Of a stretch of DNA of 7,276 nt, positions 1 through 6,703 are shown in pieces. Where the stretch lies: NCBI GenBank assembly GCA_027318525.1, contig DAHVPA010000095.1, forward strand, positions 1 through 7,276, read 5' to 3'. Under the pieces are notes generated by a model. The model made no database searches, was not told the origin of the DNA, and saw only the letters and a list, made by a program, of their open reading frames with translations. How positions within the stretch are numbered: the first letter of the stretch is position 1; every line of letters starts with the position of its first letter. Origin of the DNA: Candidatus Cloacimonadota bacterium. Lineage in GTDB: Bacteria > Cloacimonadota > Cloacimonadia > Cloacimonadales > Cloacimonadaceae. The position numbers and the translations under genes are program-made.

Positions 1-11
1 GATCTTAATTT

Positions 12-47
12 AAAGCCCGGGTTCTCAAGACTCGGGCTTTTTTTATT
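12..47 (+). terminator. Strong intrinsic terminator reading rightward
   Basis: AAAGCCCGGGTT (12-23) pairs with GACTCGGGCTTT (29-40) to give a 12-bp stem, ten Watson-Crick and two G-T pairs, with a 5-base loop. It is followed directly by more T residues (T38-T44, then ATT). The T-run is on the plus strand, so it best terminates a plus-strand gene whose end lies left of the window. On the minus strand the stem is followed only by TTTAAATT, so it may act weakly in both directions and also stop the operon. Confidence 0.8.
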
Positions 48-140
48 CAGGATTACCAACTATCTTTTCAACAACTTGTTGGGGAATTTCTCTTAGGAAC
101 CATTAACCATAATTTCAACCTGACATCCATTTGGGATCCT

Positions 141-183
141 CCCGGGCTTAGCCCGGGTAGACCCCGGGTGGACCCCAGGGTGG
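141..183. repeat. GC-rich palindrome with three imperfect 11-12 bp tandem units
   Basis: Inside otherwise AT-rich intergenic DNA sits CCCGGGCTTAGCCCGGG (141-157), a perfect inverted repeat of 8-base arms around one T. It runs directly into three imperfect direct repeats: AGCCCGGGTAG (150-160), ACCCCGGGTGG (161-171) and ACCCCAGGGTGG (172-183). The block can fold as a very stable hairpin on either strand. No T-run follows on either strand, so it is not a standard intrinsic terminator. It lies about 75 bp after the stop of the last operon gene and could protect the mRNA 3' end or be a copy of a dispersed intergenic repeat. Its core GCCCGGG is also found in the terminator at 15-21. Confidence 0.75.
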
Positions 184-258
184 CATTATGTTACAGTAAT
201 GGATAATAATGGTTTCATAGAAAGTTAAGGTATGGTCAGAGTAGCATCAGAAACTGGA

Positions 259-1197
259 TTACTTATATTCCAGGATAAACCAGCCTTGGTTGCCGGCTCC
301 CAAATAGATGTATTCATTATCCAGGAAAATAGATGAAAGTGCAGTCTTCAGATAAAAGCTGTTCTTTTCAGAAATGCGCTTGGGATTGGTAATATCAAGA
401 ATCTTCAGACCACCGGATTTGAGAGCAACAAAAAGTTCGTTGTCCCTTGCTTTCAAATCTAAAATATCGGATGAAAAGCGATACCTGTTTATGATAACCG
501 GATTGTCCGGATAGGTTGTTTCGACTATGTATAGAGTACTTCCAGCACCAATCCATACGGTATTACGGTTAACACTGAGAACAGTGGGACCTGCAAGCTC
601 GTAATTTGTTCCAATAGTGCGGGGTTGTGTTATATCCATAACATTAATATTCACGTAACCGAAATCATTCAAAGCATGCACTGTCGGAAACCTTGCTTCC
701 AAGTCCAGGATCCCCCAGTTTTCGCTGAAGGTGGATACACGCTGAGGAACAATTCCCCTGCTGATATCATATACTTCAAGACCATTTTCCCTGTGAGTGG
801 TAAAAAGGAGTGAACCCTCACGTCTGGCTTTGTTGCAGGTGAGTCTTTCCACTACGTAAATCTTGCCGAAGCGATTTAAAGTGTCTATTTCAGTAATATA
901 ATTTGTAGGTTCATGCGAACAGACATATAAATGTTTATAATCAAGCAGTTCGACATCAGTTATGGGAAAAGTGCTCGAGAAAGCCGTTTCCAAGGTAGGC
1001 TTCCAATTACTTTGGACATTATAGATATGAATCTGCCAATCGTCAAAAATATAGGCATAATCATCAAACACCTTGATACGGTTGGCTACAGGGATTTTGC
1101 TATGATAAATCTCTCGGATAAACTTGCTGTCAAGTCCGTGTAAACCGGCAGCTATTGATAACAGGATAAATATGACAGAGATGCTTAATCTCTTCAT
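259..1197 (-). CDS. Secreted LVIVD-repeat beta-propeller protein
   Basis: This 312-residue protein has a basic-hydrophobic N-terminus, MKRLSISVIFILLSIAAG, that looks like a Sec signal peptide. Cleavage could fall after residue 18 or 21; there is no lipobox Cys. The mature part is built of degenerate blade-like repeats of about 40 residues of the LVIVD type (strand ending in a hydrophobic-x-hydrophobic-D-I-x-x-P turn): IHIYNVQSNWKP, LEVYDISRGIVP (140-151), INVMDITQP (184-192), LYIVETTYPDNP (222-233) and LKILDITNP (264-272). A beta-propeller of roughly six or seven blades is expected, located in the periplasm or at the cell surface. Two Cys (93 and 121) could form a disulfide. No enzymatic motif is seen, so a binding or scaffold role is likely but unproven. 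ATG 1197 has AGGAG five bases upstream, overlapping the MoxR stop, which places it as the last gene of the operon. Confidence 0.85.
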   Translation of the reverse strand: MKRLSISVIFILLSIAAGLHGLDSKFIREIYHSKIPVANRIKVFDDYAYIFDDWQIHIYNVQSNWKPTLETAFSSTFPITDVELLDYKHLYVCSHEPTNYITEIDTLNRFGKIYVVERLTCNKARREGSLLFTTHRENGLEVYDISRGIVPQRVSTFSENWGILDLEARFPTVHALNDFGYVNINVMDITQPRTIGTNYELAGPTVLSVNRNTVWIGAGSTLYIVETTYPDNPVIINRYRFSSDILDLKARDNELFVALKSGGLKILDITNPKRISEKNSFYLKTALSSIFLDNEYIYLGAGNQGWFILEYK

Positions 1198-1205
1198 AAT
1201 AACTC

Positions 1206-2186
1206 CTAATTATTTTTGAGCAAACTCCGTATTATCTCTTTGGAAGTAATGCTTTCTGCTTCCGCTGCAAAAGAGACGATGATTCTGTGCTGGAGAACGA
1301 TTTCCGCTACACTCATGACATCCTCTTCGGAAGGTGTCAGCCTGCCAGAAAGTGCTGCCCTGGATTTTGCAGCCATGACCAGAAACTGCGATGCTCTGGG
1401 ACCGGCTCCCCAGTTGACCCATTTTTTTATATAGTCAGAAGCACCTTTTTCATGAGGACGGGTGGAGCGAACGAGTTCAACAGCATAGTTAATCACATGT
1501 TCACTTACGGGTATGGAACGGATTGCCTGTTGTGCATCAATGAGTTCCTGACCGCTTAGGACACGATTGACCTGTTGCTGCTGTAGACCTGATGTGACAG
1601 CAACGATCTGCTTCTCCTCATCAGAACCGGGATATCCTATGTTGATGTAAAACATAAACCTGTCAAGCTGTGCTTCCGGTAAAGGATAGGTGCCTTCCTG
1701 TTCAATGGGATTTTGAGTAGCTAATACGATAAATGGCTTTTCCAGATTCCAGGTTCTGTTGCCATATGTGACCTGATATTCCTGCATGGCTTGCAGTAGA
1801 GCTGACTGGGTTTTTGGGGGAGTTCTGTTAATCTCATCAGCGAGAATTATATTGGCAAAAACTGGTCCTTTAATAAATTCATAAAAATTGTCATGACGTG
1901 AGTCTGACTGATTCAGAATCTCAGAACCGGTAATGTCTGATGGCATCAAATCCGGTGTGAACTGTATCCGGTTGAATTTCAGATGAAAAGCATCAGCAAT
2001 TGTGGAAATGAGCATGGTTTTAGCAAGCCCCGGAACACCTTCAATCAGCATGTGACCATTGGAAAATAAACCAATGATGATATCTTCTATGACTTTATCC
2101 TGACCGATAATAACTTTATGAATTTCAGTTTTGATCTTGTTCTGCTTGTCTTTAAGCGATTCAATTATACTAAGGTATTGGTCCAT
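1206..2186 (-). CDS. MoxR-family AAA+ ATPase
   Basis: This 326-residue cytosolic ATPase has a complete set of AAA+ elements: Walker A GVPGLAKT (50-57) in the characteristic MoxR form, Walker B IILADEIN (113-120), sensor 1 in LATQNP (155-160), an arginine finger in LDRF (174-177) and sensor 2 in GPRAS (262-266). Length is normal for MoxR proper. MoxR ATPases act as chaperones that mature or insert metal centres or remodel protein complexes, typically together with von Willebrand factor A (vWA) and DUF58 proteins encoded next door. No such gene is within the window: upstream is the flippase-like protein and downstream the beta-propeller. The start is well supported: ATG 2186 shares its A with the preceding TAA and has AGGGAG five bases upstream. 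The TAG stop forms part of the Shine-Dalgarno of the next gene. The substrate protein is unknown. Confidence 0.95.
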   Translation of the reverse strand: MDQYLSIIESLKDKQNKIKTEIHKVIIGQDKVIEDIIIGLFSNGHMLIEGVPGLAKTMLISTIADAFHLKFNRIQFTPDLMPSDITGSEILNQSDSRHDNFYEFIKGPVFANIILADEINRTPPKTQSALLQAMQEYQVTYGNRTWNLEKPFIVLATQNPIEQEGTYPLPEAQLDRFMFYINIGYPGSDEEKQIVAVTSGLQQQQVNRVLSGQELIDAQQAIRSIPVSEHVINYAVELVRSTRPHEKGASDYIKKWVNWGAGPRASQFLVMAAKSRAALSGRLTPSEEDVMSVAEIVLQHRIIVSFAAEAESITSKEIIRSLLKNN

Positions 2187-3175
2187 TACAACTCCCTATT
2201 AATCTGCTTCAGCGAATGCACACCTGCATAACTGAATCCCATAATACCCAGAACAGTTATCATAAAGGTGGCAAAGATATGAGCAAAAACCATTATCGAA
2301 GATGCTGCGTTCTTGTCAAACCCGAAACCCAGAGAGAAGATAATCAGCATCATCCATTCATTGCTGCCTAACTGAGCTGGTGGTTGTGGTAAGATATAGG
2401 ATAAATTGATAAGCGTATAGCCAAAAAGGACTATCATAAAGAATGGATGATGATCAAATGCCCTGAATAGCAGATAAAAATATAACCCATCCAATAAAAT
2501 CCCAACGCTTGTTAAAACCAATGCATAAATAATAATATCACGTCTGTGTTCAAAGATATTTAGTCCATTTATAAACAACTCAATCAGACCGTTTATTCTA
2601 TTTCGTATTTTGATGGGCAACCAGGAAAAGACTTTTTGTAAAATACCGGTTATAGATTTTTTATGTGTAGCGGCTAAGATTAATATTCCAAACAATATGA
2701 CAAAAACAAGAATTAACAAAACAAGTAATACCTTGAGAGGAGTAGCCAGCCTAACATGCATCATGGGTATCAAAAGCAATACCAGGAAGATGCCGACTGT
2801 ATCAAAAAACTTATCAATAAAAACTGAAGGCAAGACGCTTACTGCACTGGCTTTTCTAATTTTCTTGATCAGGATAGCCTTGATGAATTCCCCTGCCCTG
2901 ATAGGAATCAGATAATTGATCCAGTTTCCCGCAGAAGAGACAAGCCAAGATTCTTTATAAGTGAGACGGATCTGATTCCGTAGTAACAGATTCCACCGGC
3001 AAGACCGAACGAAATAAGCAAGTATGTAAGATAATCCTGAAGCTATAACAAACAAAGGATTTATTCGGTTAAATGAATTTTTAAGATATTCGAAATCAAT
3101 AGCTGTTATCCAAAATCCCAGTAATAACAAACCGGCAAACAGACCAATAATTATGGATATTTTGTTCTTACTCAT
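2186..3175 (-). CDS. Flippase-like integral membrane protein, LPG-synthase TM region/UPF0104 family
   Basis: This 329-residue, very hydrophobic protein shows about eight likely membrane segments (around residues 6-25, 41-58, 82-100, 118-138, 147-169, 214-236, 245-265 and 290-315). Signature positions of the family are present: RSCRWNLLL (57-65), NYLIPIRAGEF (87-97), SVFIDKFFDTVG (117-128) and ILPQPPAQLGSNEW (261-274). This is the family of the flippase half of MprF and of AglD/YbhN proteins, proposed to move lipids or lipid-linked glycans across the inner membrane. There is no C-terminal aminoacyl-transfer domain, so it is not a full MprF. The open frame extends upstream to 3298, but that start would overlap the methyltransferase by 131 bp. 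ATG 3175 overlaps it by 8 bp and places the first hydrophobic segment right after MSKNK. It shares the A of TAATG with the next gene. Confidence 0.88.
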   Translation of the reverse strand: MSKNKISIIIGLFAGLLLLGFWITAIDFEYLKNSFNRINPLFVIASGLSYILAYFVRSCRWNLLLRNQIRLTYKESWLVSSAGNWINYLIPIRAGEFIKAILIKKIRKASAVSVLPSVFIDKFFDTVGIFLVLLLIPMMHVRLATPLKVLLVLLILVFVILFGILILAATHKKSITGILQKVFSWLPIKIRNRINGLIELFINGLNIFEHRRDIIIYALVLTSVGILLDGLYFYLLFRAFDHHPFFMIVLFGYTLINLSYILPQPPAQLGSNEWMMLIIFSLGFGFDKNAASSIMVFAHIFATFMITVLGIMGFSYAGVHSLKQINREL

Positions 3176-4016
3176 TATCTTGTTTTTGAAACAACATCCA
3201 CCTATGGTGTGCCCAGATCTTTTTAAAAGATTGTGGTGCAAATTGTTCCAATAAACTATAACGTAACATACGTTTCGGGAATCCCGGGTCCTGATCACGA
3301 TAATAATCTATTATACTGATGGGTTTTATTACTGCAGTTTCCGTAAACTTTATAGGCAATTTCTGGACATACTTACCTATGAATTTTTCTTTGTTCATTC
3401 CTATGTCTGGCCAGGGGGGGCAATCGATGTAGTCTCCCTTTATATACTTCCAACCAAGATGTTTCATTTCATGTTTAATCAAACCTGGTTCTATGAACCT
3501 CTCATTAAATATGAAATCCTCTGGAATCTCAGAATTGGCTTTTTGCCATTTATACCCCAAGCCGGATTGATTGGGGACACAGATTAAAATTACTTTTCGC
3601 GTAATTCTGGATAATTCCTGCAAGAATCCTGATAAATCCTCTACAAACCATATAGCAGAGAAATTCCAGCTTAGGTCTTGACTTTGGTCAGGGAAAGGTA
3701 ATCTCGTAAACAATTCAGTGTTTACAACTTCTACATTGAAAGACATTTGCCTATATAGATCACTGACCAATTCAGTCCTTTCCAGATTGTTGTCAACAAC
3801 TGATAGAGTGCAGCCGGCTTTTGCCAAGGCAAGTGAGTTTAAGCCTGTCAGTCCAGTGAATCCAAAAACAGGGGCTTCAAGGACAGACCTTATGCTGTAT
3901 GATTCCTTAATATCAAGTAGTAATTGATTGAGGATAACTCTCTCATATGAAGACCCTAATCCTTCATGGGGAAAAGAAAAAAAAGATTTCCAATTGTTAA
4001 TTATAGGAATTGCCAT
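3168..4016 (-). CDS. Class I SAM-dependent methyltransferase
   Basis: With the ATG at 4016 this is a 282-residue protein. SAM motif I is atypical: LEAPVFGFTGLTGLNSLAL (46-64), in which the usual DxGCGxG loop reads ExPxFGxTG before the familiar GLNSLALAKAG. Then come the acidic end of strand 2, VVDNN (73-77), a strand-4 region LSWNFSAIWFVED (115-127) and VILICVPN (142-149). The C-terminal ~130 residues do not match a subfamily I know, so the acceptor (lipid, sugar or other) is unidentified. No membrane segment is evident. An in-frame ATG at 4112 has an AAGG nearby, but it would overlap the epimerase by 116 bp and add 32 residues outside the fold; ATG 4016 overlaps by 20 bp and starts just before the conserved part. 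Its own Shine-Dalgarno is weak, so translation is probably coupled to the epimerase. The stop overlaps the next start (ATGAGTAA). Confidence 0.82.
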   Translation of the reverse strand: MAIPIINNWKSFFSFPHEGLGSSYERVILNQLLLDIKESYSIRSVLEAPVFGFTGLTGLNSLALAKAGCTLSVVDNNLERTELVSDLYRQMSFNVEVVNTELFTRLPFPDQSQDLSWNFSAIWFVEDLSGFLQELSRITRKVILICVPNQSGLGYKWQKANSEIPEDFIFNERFIEPGLIKHEMKHLGWKYIKGDYIDCPPWPDIGMNKEKFIGKYVQKLPIKFTETAVIKPISIIDYYRDQDPGFPKRMLRYSLLEQFAPQSFKKIWAHHRWMLFQKQDNE

Positions 4017-5001
4017 GTTGCCCGGCTTGAGATTTTCTATCTCTAATGATGGCACGAAAATCAGGTATTGTGTAATGAATTGGCAATTCAAGTTGCTCAT
4101 AGGCATCATCAACCTTGTAAAACCAGCTGTGGGCTATCAGTTCAAACCTGGATGTCCACAACTCATTACGAACAAGTCGTGATATTTTTTCACCTAAAAC
4201 AAGGAGATTATTATCGATTTTTAACACACCGGGGTAGTTTTTATTGTATATCTGACGATGAATGAAGTTAACCAGATCCTTCTGTCTAACAGGCTCTACA
4301 TCAGCAATATTATAAGCTTTACCAATTATATGCTGCTTACTGGTTGCGAGTATGACAAATGCCTCTGATATAGTATCTATGTTGCATAAATGCAGCCAGA
4401 GATTTTTATTACTGAGTGGGAAGACTCTGAATTTAACCAATTTGATGAGTTGATTAGGGAATCCACTGTCTCCTAAGCCATAAGTTATTGACGGACGAAG
4501 TATTACAGCATTCAAACCTTTTAGAATCGCTTGGTTTATCACTTTTTCACACATGATTTTTGTGTAATGATAATAGTTATCTTCTTTATAAGGGCATTCA
4601 TTATTGGCTGGCAGCTCACTGGGAATTGCACCGAAGACTCCAACTGACGAGCAGAAAATTAATCTTGCTTTTTTTTTCAAAGCATATTCAATAAACTGCT
4701 CAGTGCTCTGAATATTGACCTGATTATATACTTGTCTGCTGGCTTTTCTACCACCCCTTAAAGCTCCGATATGCAAAATGATGTCAAAATCGTTAATCTC
4801 AAGAAATGATTTTAACTTTACTATGTCGCCAAGATCGATGAATTCGATATTAAGCTTATTATCAAATTGCTTGAATCTCTGGAGATTTGTTCCGGGTCTT
4901 ACCAAAGCTGTTAATGATGTAAAGTTATCGTACTTGATTAACTTTTCAGCAACAGAACGTCCTATCAAACCTGTTATACCTGTAATCAATACTCTATTCA
5001 T
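3997..5001 (-). CDS. NAD(P)-dependent epimerase/dehydratase/reductase, extended SDR family
   Basis: This 334-residue Rossmann-fold oxidoreductase has the extended-SDR nucleotide-binding motif TGITGLIG (7-14) at the N-terminus. It also has the active-site serine region CSSVGVFG (117-124), the catalytic YxxxK pair Tyr144/Lys148, and the LRPSITYG stretch (168-175) typical of NDP-sugar epimerases and related reductases. LVRPG (33-37) after the second beta strand places an Arg where 2'-phosphate is often bound. It resembles the dihydroflavonol-reductase/HpnA-like branch, so NADP use is plausible. The substrate cannot be read from sequence; a nucleotide sugar or a lipid-linked sugar fits the neighbours. 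The ATG at 5001 comes 11 bp after the phosphatase stop, with GAGGA overlapping that TGA as Shine-Dalgarno. Its 3' end overlaps the start of the methyltransferase by 20 bp. Confidence 0.9.
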   Translation of the reverse strand: MNRVLITGITGLIGRSVAEKLIKYDNFTSLTALVRPGTNLQRFKQFDNKLNIEFIDLGDIVKLKSFLEINDFDIILHIGALRGGRKASRQVYNQVNIQSTEQFIEYALKKKARLIFCSSVGVFGAIPSELPANNECPYKEDNYYHYTKIMCEKVINQAILKGLNAVILRPSITYGLGDSGFPNQLIKLVKFRVFPLSNKNLWLHLCNIDTISEAFVILATSKQHIIGKAYNIADVEPVRQKDLVNFIHRQIYNKNYPGVLKIDNNLLVLGEKISRLVRNELWTSRFELIAHSWFYKVDDAYEQLELPIHYTIPDFRAIIRDRKSQAGQHGNSYN

Positions 5002-5012
5002 CAGAAGAATCC

Positions 5013-5780
5013 TCAGATGTGGAGTTTGGTGCGGTGACTAGAGGTGCTGTGGACATATACATATTCATAATCAATCTTGGAATTTCTGATTATGGCTTGG
5101 GGGTGAGTGTCAGTCAGTAACATCATAGTTTCATTATCTATGTGCTCCTGAATTTTATCCTTGGCTACAAAGAAAGCACCATAATCAGATCTCGCATGAT
5201 AGTCAGAACCGAGAAAATGAGCCCACCCCATGTTCAACAAACGCCAAGCTGTCTGCTTAATCTTCTCACCATATCCGCCAATCAGACTCGGTGCACTGAT
5301 CTGGATATAAACATTGCGATTTATCAGTTCCTTGGCTTCGTGTGTTTTTTTCATTACTGATACATACCTTTCGGCATGAGCCAATATCGGTCTAAAACCT
5401 GCTCGAAGCAGATAAAAGATGTTCTTGTGCATATCAACAGGGAAGCCGTTTAAGTCTGTTTCAATTAAGATATAGTTTGAATCAGCCAGAGTGAGTCTAT
5501 ATTTGATAATATCATCTGCGATATTAGGTGTAAGATAAATTTCTGCCCCCGGATAAATTGTTATCGGAATCTGATGGTGTCTGATTTCAGCTTCTAATTC
5601 TTTGAATCTGGCATCATATACATCTTTACTAAACTTATATGTGCCCACCATGTAATGACTCGAGCAGATAACAGCTTTGACTCCTCCAATTGACATTTGC
5701 TGCAATGCCTTGACGGACATCTCCAGACTTTCAGAACCGTCATCCAGGTTGGGCAGAATATGAGTATGACAATCTATCAT
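5013..5780 (-). CDS. PHP-fold phosphatase of the CpsB/CapC (YwqE) tyrosine-phosphatase family
   Basis: This 255-residue protein is a metal-dependent phosphatase of the PHP superfamily. Known members (Cps4B, YwqE) dephosphorylate the tyrosine kinases that control capsule and exopolysaccharide assembly. Metal-ligand and active-site motifs appear in family order: DCHTHILP (3-10), DDGSES (13-18), SSH (40-42), GAEI (78-81), ILIET (104-108), LAHAERY (133-139) and GSDYH (191-195). All expected His, Asp and Glu ligands are present. One variation is Tyr43, where many relatives have a second His. Length matches the family and no signal peptide or membrane segment is visible, so it is cytosolic. The ATG at 5780 lies 3 bp after the isoprenyl synthase stop without a clear Shine-Dalgarno, which suggests coupled translation. 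No cognate BY-kinase (Wzc/CpsD type) is in the window. The substrate is therefore unknown and might be a phosphorylated sugar or lipid instead of a protein. Confidence 0.9.
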   Translation of the reverse strand: MIDCHTHILPNLDDGSESLEMSVKALQQMSIGGVKAVICSSHYMVGTYKFSKDVYDARFKELEAEIRHHQIPITIYPGAEIYLTPNIADDIIKYRLTLADSNYILIETDLNGFPVDMHKNIFYLLRAGFRPILAHAERYVSVMKKTHEAKELINRNVYIQISAPSLIGGYGEKIKQTAWRLLNMGWAHFLGSDYHARSDYGAFFVAKDKIQEHIDNETMMLLTDTHPQAIIRNSKIDYEYVYVHSTSSHRTKLHI

Positions 5781-5783
5781 TGT

Positions 5784-6668
5784 TTAAGGGAGTCTATCTT
5801 TAACCATCTGTATGAATTCAATCAAAATCTCATTATTGGGATAAGCTTTGACTGATCTTAAAGAGTCATCCAAGAGCTTTTCTGCTTGTTTCCTTGCTTT
5901 GTCAAATCCCAAAAGCCCGGCATAACCTGATTTTGAACCAGGTGTAAACTCATCATCAAAATTGAAATCTTCTGAATTTCCATAATCTGCTATTATATCT
6001 TCAATCATCTGATATGCAAGACCTAAATTCAGAGCATAACTATTCAATACCTGTCTATCATCATCACTTGCTTCGGCTAATACACAAGCCATATCAGCAG
6101 AGGCTTGTAACAAAGCGCATACTTTTTTCATATCAATATAGCGCAGTGTATTTATCTTCATTACCTTGCGTCTATTGATGAGATGTACTATCTGACCTCC
6201 AATCATACCATAACTGTTGGAAGCTTTGGAGAGGATACGGACGCATTGATTAGCTTTTACAGGATCCGATACATCTGCTAATAACTGAAATGCCAAGGTA
6301 AACAATGAATCTCCTGCCAGGATTGCAGTAGCATTTCCATACTTTTGATGAACAGGATCTTTGCCTCTCCTGTCTTTTCTATTCATTAGTCCAGGCAAAT
6401 CATCATGTATTATGGATGCATTGTGCAACAACTCAACCGCGCAGGCGGCATTGATAACTGGATCAAGTTTGTTCTTTTTTTGATTACCCTTCAGCATTTC
6501 ATAGATGGCAACTACCAACAATGGACGCCACCTTTTACCACCTGAAAAAACTGTGTAATGCGCAGCCTCGTATAACTTCTTGGTATGTTTGTCATCATTA
6601 TGAAGAACTGATGATAATCTGTCTTCAATCAATGCCAGTCGAGTTTCAAAATAGTGCTGTATTAACAA
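5784..6668 (-). CDS. Trans-isoprenyl diphosphate synthase homologue (polyprenyl synthetase family) with degenerate active-site motifs
   Basis: This 294-residue protein has the usual length and order of the short-chain (FPP/GGPP) synthase family, which condenses isopentenyl diphosphate with allylic diphosphates in the cytosol. Residues below are numbered from the TTG start at 6668; a GTG at 6674 would add two residues, but the Shine-Dalgarno overlaps it. Conserved: GGKRWRP (43-49), HDDLP (88-92), RRGK (100-103), AILAGD (115-120), GGQ (157-159), K182 and a GLAYQ helix. Departures: the first Asp-rich motif keeps its first two Asp, but the third and the following acidic run read MNRK (95-98) instead of the usual Asp-rich run. 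The second motif reads EDIIAD (223-228), where DDxxD is expected. The KT pair is K182-V183. The fold assignment is firm. Catalytic activity and product chain length are uncertain; it could be an altered enzyme or a non-catalytic partner subunit. It heads the operon, with only 3 bp to the next gene. Confidence 0.88.
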   Translation of the reverse strand: MLIQHYFETRLALIEDRLSSVLHNDDKHTKKLYEAAHYTVFSGGKRWRPLLVVAIYEMLKGNQKKNKLDPVINAACAVELLHNASIIHDDLPGLMNRKDRRGKDPVHQKYGNATAILAGDSLFTLAFQLLADVSDPVKANQCVRILSKASNSYGMIGGQIVHLINRRKVMKINTLRYIDMKKVCALLQASADMACVLAEASDDDRQVLNSYALNLGLAYQMIEDIIADYGNSEDFNFDDEFTPGSKSGYAGLLGFDKARKQAEKLLDDSLRSVKAYPNNEILIEFIQMVKDRLP

Positions 6669-6673
6669 ATCCA

Positions 6674-6679
6674 CCTCCC
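6674..6679 (-). promoter_or_regulatory. Shine-Dalgarno that decides the start of the isoprenyl synthase gene
   Basis: The minus strand reads GGGAGG here, a near-perfect anti-16S match. The in-frame GTG at 6674 overlaps the last G of this motif and so cannot be served by it. The in-frame TTG at 6668 begins five bases after the motif, which is ideal spacing. An ATG at 6681 is in another frame and opens only an 11-codon reading frame. The site therefore favours TTG 6668 as the start. Confidence 0.6.
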
Positions 6680-6703
6680 ATTTTTCGGAGATTTTTGAAA
6701 ATT

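Noticed and set aside
69..81. Perfect 13-bp palindrome CAACAACTTGTTG
   Set aside because: Its stem is short and AT-rich, it has no T-run on the proper side and no second copy in the window; chance cannot be excluded, so I do not call an operator.
625..1143. Plus-strand open frames of 62 and 70 codons opposite the propeller gene
   Set aside because: They lie wholly inside the propeller gene on the other strand, lack good ribosome sites and give no recognisable protein; they are antisense shadows.
2610..2915. A 101-codon plus-strand open frame opposite the flippase-like gene
   Set aside because: It is the reverse complement of a hydrophobic coding stretch, with no family signature or promoter; the minus-strand gene explains the sequence.
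3176..3298. Upstream extension of the flippase-like gene by 41 codons
   Set aside because: It would overlap the methyltransferase by 131 bp and adds a Cys/His-rich non-membrane leader that does not fit the family; ATG 3175 with the 8-bp overlap is better.
4017..4112. Upstream ATG cluster at 4112 as methyltransferase start
   Set aside because: An AAGG lies close by, but the 116-bp overlap with the epimerase and the unstructured 32-residue extension make ATG 4016 more likely; not fully excluded.
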